Below are positions 1-6,258 of a stretch of 16,719 bases of DNA, piece by piece. The translations under genes and the position numbers were made by a program. The stretch is from an uncultured Burkholderiaceae bacterium (GTDB lineage Bacteria > Pseudomonadota > Gammaproteobacteria > Burkholderiales > Burkholderiaceae_C): the NCBI GenBank assembly GCA_938022295.1, contig CALIDR010000041.1, positions 1 through 16,719 of the forward strand. The letters run 5' to 3'. The notes below the pieces were generated by a model. That model searched no databases, had not been told where the DNA came from, and saw only the letters and a program-made list of their open reading frames with translations. Position 1 is the first letter of the stretch, and every line of letters starts with the position of its first letter.

Positions 1-212
1 TCGGCGCGCAGGTCGTGCGCGAAGTGGCGCATCGCGCTCAGGAACAGCGCCGTGCGCGGCTTCGACGACGGCACGTGCGTCGACTCGGCGTCGACCTCGG
101 CCATCCACACCGCGTCTTGCGCGGCGTCGAAGCCGTCGAACGCCGACGAGCCGCGGTCGAGCTGGTCGCCGAGGACGAGCACGAGGTGACGGCACGCAGC
201 CAAGGCCGCCAC
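1..212 (-). CDS. FeS-BCP/PhrB-type (6-4) photolyase, N-terminal fragment (runs off left edge)
   Basis: About 70 N-terminal residues of a cryptochrome/photolyase-related protein (COG3046). The segment contains LVLVLGDQLD, then SAFDGFDAAQDAVWMAEV, and SAMRHFAHDL near the window edge. This closely follows the start of the bacterial (6-4) photolyases with an iron-sulfur cluster (Agrobacterium PhrB type). In that family the N-terminal Rossmann-like domain carries the antenna chromophore and the missing C-terminal part carries FAD and the 4Fe-4S cluster. The frame opens just after a TGA at 219-221. The first usable codons are GTG at 212 and TTG at 203; there is no ATG, and I chose GTG. No strong ribosome binding site is visible. 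The upstream AraC gene is on the same strand 127 bases away, so a separate promoter is likely. The family call is firm; the exact start and the lesion repaired are inferred. Confidence 0.85.
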   Translation of the reverse strand, partial: MAALAACRHLVLVLGDQLDRGSSAFDGFDAAQDAVWMAEVDAESTHVPSSKPRTALFLSAMRHFAHDLRA

Positions 213-224
213 CGCCGCTCAGCC

Positions 225-243
225 GGTGGCGGCTGCCGCCACC
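225..243. repeat. Perfect 9-bp inverted repeat with 1-base loop upstream of the photolyase
   Basis: GGTGGCGGC at 225-233 is followed by T and the exact reverse complement GCCGCCACC at 235-243. It lies 13-31 bases upstream of the proposed GTG start of the left-edge photolyase, between it and the AraC stop. It could be an operator, a leader hairpin or part of the AraC terminator. There is no U-run after it, so it is not a classical terminator. Confidence 0.4.
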
Positions 244-339
244 CGCCGGACGACACCGCGAACGCACATCTTGCGGAGGTTCGCAGATCGGCAAAGACCG
301 TGCAGCGCCAGGGCCCGCGCACCCCGGCGGGCGCCGCGC

Positions 340-1224
340 TCAGGGCGCGCGGCCGAGGCGCGCCCACTGGCTGGGCGACATCCCTTCGCACCGGCGGAAC
401 GTGGCCGCGAAGTGGCTCGCGCTGCGGAAGCCGCAGCGCCGGCCGATCTCGGCCAGCGGCAGCTGCACCTCGCGCAGCAGGCGGCGCGCGCGCGTCAGGC
501 GGCAGCCGATCAGGTACTGGTGCGGCGTCTGGCCGACGGCGGCCTTGAACGCGCGCAGGAAGTGGTCTTCCGACAGGTGCACGAGCGCGGCCAGCTCGGC
601 CAGCCGCAGTTCGCGGTGCAGGTGAGCGTCGACGTGGTCGAACAGCCGGCGCAGCGCCGGCCCGGTCAGCGCCACCGGGCGCGACGCCCACGCCGGCTGC
701 GGCGACGACTCGCGATAGCGGGTCAGCAGGTGGCGCGCGACCATGACGTCGAGCTGGTCGCGCGCCAGCAGGTCGACGCCGCCGTCGCCCGCCTCGGCCT
801 GCGCCATCGCGAGGCGGATCAGCGCGACGAGGACGGGGTCGTCCTCGCAGAAGAAGTCGCGCAGCGCCCCCGTGCCCTGCGCCGGGTCGAGGGCGCGCAG
901 GCGCTGCGGATCGACGTACAGGTGCGCCACGCGCGCCGTGCCGCCGATCACCCAGTCCGTCTCGCGATCGGCCGGCACGAGCGAGACGGTGCCGATGCGC
1001 GAACGGTGGCCCATCGGACGGCCGGCCGACCACTTCTCGACCAGCGTGCTGCCGCCCAGCTGCAGCGCCACGGCGTGCTGCGCCAGTCCGGGGACGGTCA
1101 CCTCCACCGGCGGGTGCACCCACACGGCGCCGATCGCGCGGCCGTCGCAGGCGCGCACGAGGCGCTCGGGCGCCTGGCGCGACAGCGCGCGGATCGCGTC
1201 GGCAGGGTGGATCGCCGCTTCCAT
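340..1224 (-). CDS. AraC-family transcriptional regulator (294 aa)
   Basis: DNA-binding regulator with a variable N-terminal domain (about residues 30-175) and a C-terminal double helix-turn-helix domain (about 190-290). The first HTH is around residues 206-231 (LAELAALVHLSEDHFLRAF). The second is around 257-287, including GFRSASHFAATFRR and the closing GMSPSQW, the standard AraC/XylS signature. The frame is open further upstream to 1347, but that extension looks like promoter-region sequence. I chose the ATG at 1224 because MEAAIHPADAIRAL begins normal protein sequence and gives a usual family length. The gene is divergent from the cupin/SDR pair, and a 7-bp inverted repeat lies in the gap. 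It is therefore probably the local activator of those two genes; its effector is unknown. Confidence 0.88.
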   Translation of the reverse strand: MEAAIHPADAIRALSRQAPERLVRACDGRAIGAVWVHPPVEVTVPGLAQHAVALQLGGSTLVEKWSAGRPMGHRSRIGTVSLVPADRETDWVIGGTARVAHLYVDPQRLRALDPAQGTGALRDFFCEDDPVLVALIRLAMAQAEAGDGGVDLLARDQLDVMVARHLLTRYRESSPQPAWASRPVALTGPALRRLFDHVDAHLHRELRLAELAALVHLSEDHFLRAFKAAVGQTPHQYLIGCRLTRARRLLREVQLPLAEIGRRCGFRSASHFAATFRRCEGMSPSQWARLGRAP

Positions 1225-1281
1225 CGCAGACCGCAAGGCTAGGCGCAGCGCCGCTGTCGCGCAAGCGACGTGGTGTCGAAA

Positions 1282-1304
1282 AACCGGCGTGCGGTCGGCC
1301 GGTT
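1282..1304. promoter_or_regulatory. Candidate operator between divergent AraC gene and cupin/SDR genes
   Basis: Inverted repeat AACCGGC (1282-1288), a 9-base spacer, then GCCGGTT (1298-1304), with perfect 7-base arms. It sits near the middle of the 164-base gap between two divergent starts (1224 on minus, 1389 on plus), where a shared operator would be expected. A second small hairpin, GTCGC-GCAA-GCGAC, lies at 1256-1269. AraC proteins more often use direct repeats, so assignment to the AraC product is only an inference. I could not identify convincing -35/-10 boxes. Confidence 0.35.
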
Positions 1305-1376
1305 CGGTGGCAACCCGGATGCCGGCCGTGCCGTGCGCGCCGAGCATCCCGCCGTCGCCGCCGTGGCGACGTGACG

Positions 1377-1388
1377 AAGGAGACGACG
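1377..1388 (+). promoter_or_regulatory. Ribosome binding site deciding the cupin start
   Basis: AAGGAG followed by ACGACG directly before ATG 1389. The same 15 bases (AAGGAGACGACGATG) recur before the SDR start at 1896-1910. This fixes both starts and suggests matched translation of the two genes. Confidence 0.7.
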
Positions 1389-1880
1389 ATGCCCGTGACG
1401 CAGGCCCTTTCCGGCACCGACCCGAAGATCTCGGTGAGCTACCCCGACGGTTCGGCGATCGTGCGCACCCGCTCGCTGCCGTGGACGCCTTGGGGCATGC
1501 CCGGCACCTACTTCAAGCTGCTGCACTGCGACGACGCCAGCGGCATGCTCGTGATCCTGCTGAAGGTCGACCCCGGCACGGTGGCCGGCCTGCACAAGCA
1601 CTTCGCCGCCGCGCACGCGTTCATCCTCGAGGGCGGCTTCGGCTACGAGCACGGCGAAGTCTTCGAGGGCGACTACATGCTCGAGGCCGGCGGCATCACG
1701 CACCAGCCGTTCACCGGGCCGAAGGGCGCGCTGATGCTCGGCGTCACGTTCGGCCCGATCGGCGGCGTCGACGAGCAGGGCAACCTGCTCGGCGTGCTCG
1801 ACATCGACTGGCACTACAACGCCGCCAAGGCCAACGGGGCGGCCGACCACATCCAGCGCAAGGTCTCGCAGCCGCACTGA
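1389..1880 (+). CDS. Cupin-fold dioxygenase-like protein (2,4'-dihydroxyacetophenone dioxygenase-like, 163 aa)
   Basis: Small single-domain cupin. The first cupin motif is at residues 69-82 (HKHFAAAHAFILEG), with H69, H71 and H76 as likely metal ligands; the usual motif-1 glutamate is replaced by H76. The second motif contains H105 (GGITHQPF), and E87/E90 could add a carboxylate ligand. The part from PWTPWGMPGTYFKLL onward resembles the 2,4'-dihydroxyacetophenone dioxygenase/ChrR-type cupin group, iron enzymes that cleave a C-C bond beside a ketone. The substrate here is not established. The frame is open from 1371, but the ATG at 1389 has a strong AAGGAG ribosome site and fits the fold. It is the first gene of a two-gene unit, with the SDR 27 bases downstream, and is divergent from an AraC regulator. 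It appears to be cytoplasmic, with no signal peptide. Confidence 0.82.
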   Translation: MPVTQALSGTDPKISVSYPDGSAIVRTRSLPWTPWGMPGTYFKLLHCDDASGMLVILLKVDPGTVAGLHKHFAAAHAFILEGGFGYEHGEVFEGDYMLEAGGITHQPFTGPKGALMLGVTFGPIGGVDEQGNLLGVLDIDWHYNAAKANGAADHIQRKVSQPH

Positions 1881-1907
1881 CGCCCCGCGCGCAGCAAGGA
1901 GACGACG

Positions 1908-2693
1908 ATGGGACGACTCGAAGGACGCGTCGCGCTGGTCACCGGCGCGGCGCGGGGCATCGGGCTGGCGGCGGCCGAGCGGCTGGCCTGCGAGGGGGCG
2001 ACGGTGGTGGCCACCGACGTCGACGCCGAGGCCGGCCGCGCGGCCGCCGATCGCATCGGCGCGACGTTCCTGCGTCACGACGTCGCCGACGAGGCGCAGT
2101 GGCAGGCCGTCGTCGCGGCGGTGCGCGAGCGTCACGGCGCGCTGCACGCGGTGGTCAACAACGCCGGCATCGAGGGCGACCCCGAAGCCGCCAAGGATCC
2201 CGAGCACGCGCCGCTGGCGGACTGGAACCGCATCTTCGCCGTCAACGCCGGCGGCGTGTTCCTCGGCTGCAAGCACACGATCCCGCTGCTCGCGCAGTCC
2301 GGCGGCGGCTCGATCGTCAACGTGGCGTCGGTGGCCACGCTCGTGCCCACGCCGTTCATCACCGCCTACGGCGCGGCCAAGAGCGCCGTGGTGCACCTGA
2401 CGCAGTCGGTGGCGCTGCACTGCGCGCAGGCGGGCCACCGCATCCGCTGCAACTCGGTACACCCCGGACAGGTGAACACGCCGATGCTGCAGGGCCTGTT
2501 CGCGCGCTTCGCGGCACAGGCCGGGGTGAGCGCCGAGGCGTTCGGCGAGAACTTCCGCCAGACGATCCCGCTCGGCGCGTACCAGGAGCCGGCGGACATC
2601 GCCGCGGCGATCCTGTTCCTGGTGAGCGACGAGTCGCGCTACGTCACCGGGCAGGCGCTCGCGGTGGACGGGGGGTACGCACTGGCGCACTGA
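1908..2693 (+). CDS. Short-chain dehydrogenase/reductase (SDR), NAD(H)-preferring (261 aa)
   Basis: Classical SDR oxidoreductase of typical length. Visible elements are the nucleotide-binding TGAARGIG (residues 12-19), D37 at the end of the second strand (favours NAD over NADP), D58, NNAG at 84-87, and the catalytic set N113, S141, Y154 and K158 (YGAAK). The C-terminal YVTGQALAVDGGYALAH is the usual SDR ending. The ATG at 1908 has an AAGGAG site and follows the cupin stop by 27 bases, so the two are probably co-transcribed. In context it would oxidise or reduce a hydroxy/keto intermediate of the pathway the cupin serves. That coupling and the substrate are inference. It converges with the aldoxime dehydratase gene downstream. 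Confidence 0.92.
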   Translation: MGRLEGRVALVTGAARGIGLAAAERLACEGATVVATDVDAEAGRAAADRIGATFLRHDVADEAQWQAVVAAVRERHGALHAVVNNAGIEGDPEAAKDPEHAPLADWNRIFAVNAGGVFLGCKHTIPLLAQSGGGSIVNVASVATLVPTPFITAYGAAKSAVVHLTQSVALHCAQAGHRIRCNSVHPGQVNTPMLQGLFARFAAQAGVSAEAFGENFRQTIPLGAYQEPADIAAAILFLVSDESRYVTGQALAVDGGYALAH

Positions 2694-2709
2694 TGCGGTA
2701 GCGCGGTGC

Positions 2710-2775
2710 ATCGGGCGATGCCCCACCTTCCTGCGCGCCTTCGCGTCGGCCCTGCACGCCGGCGCGGAGGTGGGG
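2710..2775. terminator. Possible bidirectional termination region between SDR and aldoxime dehydratase
   Basis: The convergent gap carries a small palindrome (GCATCGGGCGATGC, from about 2708) and a wider inverted repeat, CCCCACCT at 2721-2728 with AGGTGGGG at 2768-2775. No U-tract follows on either strand, so factor-independent termination is not assured. The convergent position is the main argument. Confidence 0.25.
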
Positions 2776-2811
2776 TCGCGGGCCACGGCCCGCTGCGCCG
2801 TGCGCCTGCGG

Positions 2812-3843
2812 CTACGGCGCGAGCGCGCGCAGCATCCCGGTGCGCGGGTGGCAGTTCAGGTACTCGAAGAACTGCTCGTCCGCCTGCGCCACGGTGACCT
2901 CGTGGTACAGCCGCAGCCTCGCGGCCGGCCCGAGCGTCGACAGGTACCGCATCGCCGCGCCGAAGATCGCCACGTGCGTCGGGTGCGACTCGGCCCAGCG
3001 CTCGAGCTTGGCCAGGCTCGTCCACCAGCTCATGCCGTAGCTCTTGGGCAGCGCTCGGCCAGCGTCGTCCTCGACCGTCACGTAGCGGTTGGCGAAGCAG
3101 CCGACCTCCCGTCCGCGGTCGCGCAGGAACTCCATGCCCTCGCGCAGCACGGGCTCGACGTCGTGGCGGTACATCCGCAGCTCGTCGCCGTCGGTGTCGC
3201 TCCAGTCCTGGCCGGAGCGGATCAGGCACAGCGCGTCGTGGCCGACGACGCGCACGCGCGCGCCGTCGCGCTCGACGCGCAGCTCGCCCGCCGGCTCCAT
3301 CGCGTCGGTCTGCGACGCCGGGATGCGGTCGCGCGCGCCGCCCCAGTAGGCGTGCTCCATCACGACGTCGCTCATGTGCGAGGCCAGCGTCGCGATGCCC
3401 TCGCAGCGGTCGGGCGACGAGAACAGCGTCTCGTAGCGCCGCACGTCGGGCCGCACGATCTCGGCGAAGGTGCCCACGCCGTCGCGGGTCGTGCGCGTCC
3501 AGTCGCGGCCGTGGGCGGCGAACCAGGCGTCGAACGACGCCGGGTCGTCCCAGTAGGCAGCGCAGAACACGTTGTCGTGGCCGGCCTCGTCGGTGTAGCG
3601 CGCCCGGTCCCAGTGTCTCGGGCCGGCCTCGGCACCGAAGCGCCGCTGCATCTCGGCCAGCGCGGCGTCGGCCGCCGGCGCCCGCGCGGTGGGCGACTGC
3701 ACGCCGAAGTAGGCCATCACGACGCGCTGAACCGACGCCGGATGGCGGGCGACGAACGACGGGTACGGCGGCACGTAGTCGTCCGGCACGCGCCGCGGGC
3801 GCGACCGGGGGCACTGCAGGTGCGGCGGGATCGCGGATTCCAT
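2812..3843 (-). CDS. oxd: Aldoxime dehydratase, haem-containing (phenylacetaldoxime dehydratase family, 343 aa)
   Basis: Haem lyase that removes water from an aldoxime to give a nitrile (R-CH=NOH to R-CN). The protein begins MESAIPPHLQCPR and carries the family motifs RDRIPASQTD (171-180), IRSGQDWSD (208-216), ERWAESHPTH (281-290) and RLYHEV (311-316), ending near NCHPRTGML. Aligned from memory with Rhodococcus OxdRE, the proximal haem histidine is H290, the catalytic histidine H314, and the substrate-side residues S210 and R173; all are present. Length is close to the usual 350. The frame stays open far upstream, but that is antisense to other genes. The ATG at 3843 matches the family N-terminus and has GGAGG 8 bases before it. 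It follows the nitrilase stop by 14 bases, so the two are one operon whose products act in sequence, Oxd first. Cytoplasmic. The preferred aldoxime (aryl or alkyl) cannot be read from sequence. Confidence 0.95.
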   Translation of the reverse strand: MESAIPPHLQCPRSRPRRVPDDYVPPYPSFVARHPASVQRVVMAYFGVQSPTARAPAADAALAEMQRRFGAEAGPRHWDRARYTDEAGHDNVFCAAYWDDPASFDAWFAAHGRDWTRTTRDGVGTFAEIVRPDVRRYETLFSSPDRCEGIATLASHMSDVVMEHAYWGGARDRIPASQTDAMEPAGELRVERDGARVRVVGHDALCLIRSGQDWSDTDGDELRMYRHDVEPVLREGMEFLRDRGREVGCFANRYVTVEDDAGRALPKSYGMSWWTSLAKLERWAESHPTHVAIFGAAMRYLSTLGPAARLRLYHEVTVAQADEQFFEYLNCHPRTGMLRALAP

Positions 3844-3857
3844 CGGCGGCCTCCCGC

Positions 3858-4922
3858 TCAGGCGACGCGGCGCACGGGCGCCGCTTCGGCCACCGGGTCG
3901 GTGCGCACGGGCACGGCCACCGGCTCGGCTTCGCCGGCGTGCGGTGCCTCGGCGCCCGCGCCCCGGCGCAGCACGACGCGGTCGCCGGGCGTGCGGTCGA
4001 GCAGCAGCCGGGTGACGTCGGGCCGGGCGTAGTGGCCGGCCGGGTCGGCCGCGGCCTTGGCCAGCGCGATCATGCCGAGGTCGAGGTCGGCGTAGACGAT
4101 GCCCTCGGTGCCCTCGGGCAGCGGCTCGTGCATCAGCTGGCCGTCGGGCGCGTAGATGCAGGTGAAGCCGCCACCGGCCAGCAGCAGCTGGCGCTTCGTC
4201 GCGTCGTTGCCGCACAGCATCTCGACCATCTCGGGCGACACCGTCGCGCACGGCGCGAGCACGAAGCACTGGCCCTCGACGGCGTAGATGCGGCTGGCAG
4301 CGGTGTTGACCTCGGGGCCGAGCGCGTAGGCGCCGCCGCGGTACAGCGAGAAGCTCGGCCAGGCGGCGATGTGCACCTGCTCGTTCTGTGCGTACATCGC
4401 GTACTTCGACAGCGGCTGCAGGTGCTCCCAGCAGCACAGCGCGCCGATGCGCCCGAGCGGGGTCTCCCACACCGTGAGGTCGCTGCCGTCGCCCTCGCCG
4501 AAGACGGTACGCTCGACGTGCGTGGGCTTGAGCTTGCGCCGCTGTGCGATCGTCTCGCCGTCGGCGCCGATGATCCACTGCCCCATGTAGAGGCTGCCGC
4601 CGGACTTCTCGCTGTGGCCCATCACGACGACGATCGAGTGCTCGCGCGCCGCCTGCGCGATGCGCTCGGCCTGCGGCGAGCCGTAGACGAGGCTGTTGTC
4701 GTGGTAGCGCTGGATGAACTGCATGCCCCAGGCCGGCGAATCGAGCCAGATGAACCAGGGGTAGCCCGGCAGCCAGGTCTCGGGGAAGGCGATCAGCTTG
4801 GCGCCGTGACCGGCGGCTTCGGCGATCAGCCGCACCGCCTTGTCGACCGACGCGTCGAGGTCGAGGAACACCGGCGCGGCCTGGACCGCGGCGGCACGGA
4901 ACTTCGGATGCTGGACCGGCAT
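3858..4922 (-). CDS. Nitrilase (354 aa)
   Basis: Carbon-nitrogen hydrolase that converts a nitrile to the carboxylic acid and ammonia. The triad is complete: E48 (AFPETWLPGYPW), K130 (RRKLKPTHVERTVFGEG) and C164 (ALCCWEHLQP). These match E48/K131/C165 of the Rhodococcus nitrilases in both context and spacing. The length and the Ala/Pro/Val-rich C-terminal tail after about residue 310 are usual for spiral-forming bacterial nitrilases. The ATG at 4922 has a strong GGAGGTG ribosome site. It is the first gene of the nitrilase-aldoxime dehydratase operon and divergent from a NitR-like regulator. This suggests it hydrolyses the nitrile made by the neighbouring Oxd. It resembles aliphatic/arylacetonitrile-acting nitrilases, but specificity is not decided by the sequence. 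Confidence 0.95.
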   Translation of the reverse strand: MPVQHPKFRAAAVQAAPVFLDLDASVDKAVRLIAEAAGHGAKLIAFPETWLPGYPWFIWLDSPAWGMQFIQRYHDNSLVYGSPQAERIAQAAREHSIVVVMGHSEKSGGSLYMGQWIIGADGETIAQRRKLKPTHVERTVFGEGDGSDLTVWETPLGRIGALCCWEHLQPLSKYAMYAQNEQVHIAAWPSFSLYRGGAYALGPEVNTAASRIYAVEGQCFVLAPCATVSPEMVEMLCGNDATKRQLLLAGGGFTCIYAPDGQLMHEPLPEGTEGIVYADLDLGMIALAKAAADPAGHYARPDVTRLLLDRTPGDRVVLRRGAGAEAPHAGEAEPVAVPVRTDPVAEAAPVRRVA

Positions 4923-5073
4923 GGCACACCTCCGTGGTGGGATGGGACGCCGCGGATGCTAGGCACGACGCGCGCGGCCCGCTTGCCCTGGCGTCGCGGA
5001 GTTCTTGACTCGGCGTTGCAGTGATCGCCGGCGCCCGCCGGCGCGTCCGATCGCCGCTGCGTATCATGAAACG
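4923..5073. promoter_or_regulatory. Divergent promoter region nitrilase/AraC with an 18-base palindrome
   Basis: This 151-base gap separates the nitrilase start (minus) from the regulator start (plus). It contains CGCCGGCG-CC-CGCCGGCG at 5026-5043, a perfect inverted repeat that is also a tandem pair of palindromes, 30 bases before the regulator ATG. Other bases include GTTCTTGACT around 5001-5010, but no convincing -10 partner was found. By analogy with the nitrilase-NitR arrangement it should hold the regulator's site. Which element is bound is unknown, and GC-rich palindromes can arise by chance. Confidence 0.4.
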
Positions 5074-6018
5074 ATGCCCCGCGTGCTGAGCACCGCCTCG
5101 GTCGCCGACCGCGACCGCCTGGCGTACTGGACCGACATGGTGTGCGACGCCTACGTCCAGCTCGACTGCGACCCCGGCGCCGGCGCGTCGACGATCGAGG
5201 GCGAGATCGCCGTCGACCGGCTGGCCACGCTCGAGCTGTCGCGCGTGACGTCCACCGCGCAACTCGTGCGGCGCACGCCGTCGCGCATCGCCGCGGCGGC
5301 CGAAGACTTCTTCCTCGTCAGCATCCAGTCGCGCGGCCGCGGCCGGGTGGCGCAGGACGGTCGCGAAGCGGTGCTCGAGCCGGGCGACTTCGCGCTGTAC
5401 GACAGCACGCGGCCGTACACGCTGACGTTCGACGGCGACTTCCAGCAGTACGTGCTGATGCTGCCCGGCCCGATGCTGCGTACGATGCTGCGCCGCACCG
5501 ACGCACTGACGGCGACGACCGTGTGCGGCCAGCGCGGGGCCGGGCACCTGATGATCGGCATGATCCGCACGCTGGCCGCCGAGATCGACACCCTGGCGCC
5601 GGAGTCGGCGGCGGCGGTGGCCGACAGCGTGACGCAGATCCTGGCCGCCGGACTGGCCGCGCTGCCCGGCGCGCGCGGCCCCGAGTGCACGCAACTGCAG
5701 ACGCTGCACCGCGAGCAGGTGCGCGCGCTGGTGCGCGAGCGGCTGCGCAACCCCGGCCTGAACGTCGGCGAGATCGCCCGCCGCCTGCGGCTGTCGCCGA
5801 GCACGCTGCACCGCGCCTGGGCCGGCGAGCCGTGCTCCCTGTCGGACTGGATCTGGGCGCAGCGGCTCGACGGCGCGCGGCGCGACCTTTGCGACCCGGC
5901 GCTGGCCGGCCGCAGCGTCAGCCAGATCGCGTTCTCGTGGGGCTTCAACGACGCGGCGCATTTCAGCCGCGCGTTCCGCGCCCGCTTCGGCTGCGCGCCG
6001 AGCGAACTGCGGCCGTAG
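5074..6018 (+). CDS. AraC-family regulator, NitR-like (314 aa)
   Basis: Probable activator of the divergent nitrilase-aldoxime dehydratase operon. The N-terminal about 190 residues form an AraC_binding_2-type sensor domain, with DRLAYWTDMVCDAYV at 14-28 and GDFALYDSTRPYTLTFDGD at 104-122. Residues 215-314 form the double helix-turn-helix domain (VGEIARRLRLSPSTLHRAW and FSWGFNDAAHFSRAFRARFG). Architecture, opening sequence and length resemble NitR of Rhodococcus rhodochrous J1, the AraC-type activator of its nitrilase gene. The frame is open from 5005, but the ATG at 5074 gives the family N-terminus; no strong ribosome site is visible. Effector (nitrile, aldoxime or a product) is inferred from the neighbours. 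It converges with the DUF2256/photolyase unit. Confidence 0.9.
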   Translation: MPRVLSTASVADRDRLAYWTDMVCDAYVQLDCDPGAGASTIEGEIAVDRLATLELSRVTSTAQLVRRTPSRIAAAAEDFFLVSIQSRGRGRVAQDGREAVLEPGDFALYDSTRPYTLTFDGDFQQYVLMLPGPMLRTMLRRTDALTATTVCGQRGAGHLMIGMIRTLAAEIDTLAPESAAAVADSVTQILAAGLAALPGARGPECTQLQTLHREQVRALVRERLRNPGLNVGEIARRLRLSPSTLHRAWAGEPCSLSDWIWAQRLDGARRDLCDPALAGRSVSQIAFSWGFNDAAHFSRAFRARFGCAPSELRP

Positions 6019-6078
6019 CGGTGGGCCGGGATCGGCCGGCGGCACGCGCGCGGCCCCGGATGGGAGCGACGCCGAGCG

Positions 6079-6258
6079 CTACGGCGCGTCGAGCGGCCGA
6101 TCCACGCGGGGCCGGCGGCGCCGGCACGCGTCGCTGCAGTACCTGACCTCGTCCCAGTTCTTCGCCCACGCGCAGCGCCACACCATCTCGCGCCCGCACG
6201 CGGCGCAGACCTTGCGCGGCAGCCCCTGCTTGTGGCCCTTCCAGGCCGGCGCCTTCAC
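6079..6258 (-). CDS. DUF2256 family four-cysteine protein (59 aa), coupled to photolyase-like gene
   Basis: Very small basic protein. Cysteines C18 and C21 (CAAC) and C41 and C45 (CSDAC) form a likely zinc-ribbon pair around WRCAWAKNWDEVRYC, the characteristic DUF2256 pattern (CxxC...W..W..V.YCS..CR). The GTG start at 6258 overlaps the photolyase TGA by 4 bases (GTGA), which is good evidence of translational coupling. No biochemical role is known to me for this family. Members are often encoded beside photolyase/cryptochrome genes, as here. It could be a partner or accessory DNA/RNA-binding protein, but that is speculation. Gene identity is firm because of the motif and the overlap. Confidence 0.9.
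   Translation of the reverse strand: MKAPAWKGHKQGLPRKVCAACGREMVWRCAWAKNWDEVRYCSDACRRRRPRVDRPLDAP

Noticed and set aside
743..2701. 652-residue plus-strand ORF across the AraC, cupin and SDR genes
   Set aside because: It is antisense to the AraC gene and out of frame with the cupin and SDR genes; low-complexity Arg/Ala sequence.
1239..2786. 515-residue minus-strand ORF opposite the cupin and SDR genes
   Set aside because: Arg/Ala/Val/His-rich composition without any domain; it is antisense to two genes with clear motifs and ribosome sites.
2812..6045. A single 1077-residue minus-strand reading frame ending in the aldoxime dehydratase
   Set aside because: Only the last 343 residues match a family, starting at the well-placed ATG 3843. 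The upstream part is an out-of-frame shadow of the nitrilase and antisense to the AraC gene.
6019..6078. Rho-independent terminator between the NitR-like gene and DUF2256
   Set aside because: Only short GGCC-type complementarity and no U-run; not distinguishable from GC-rich background.
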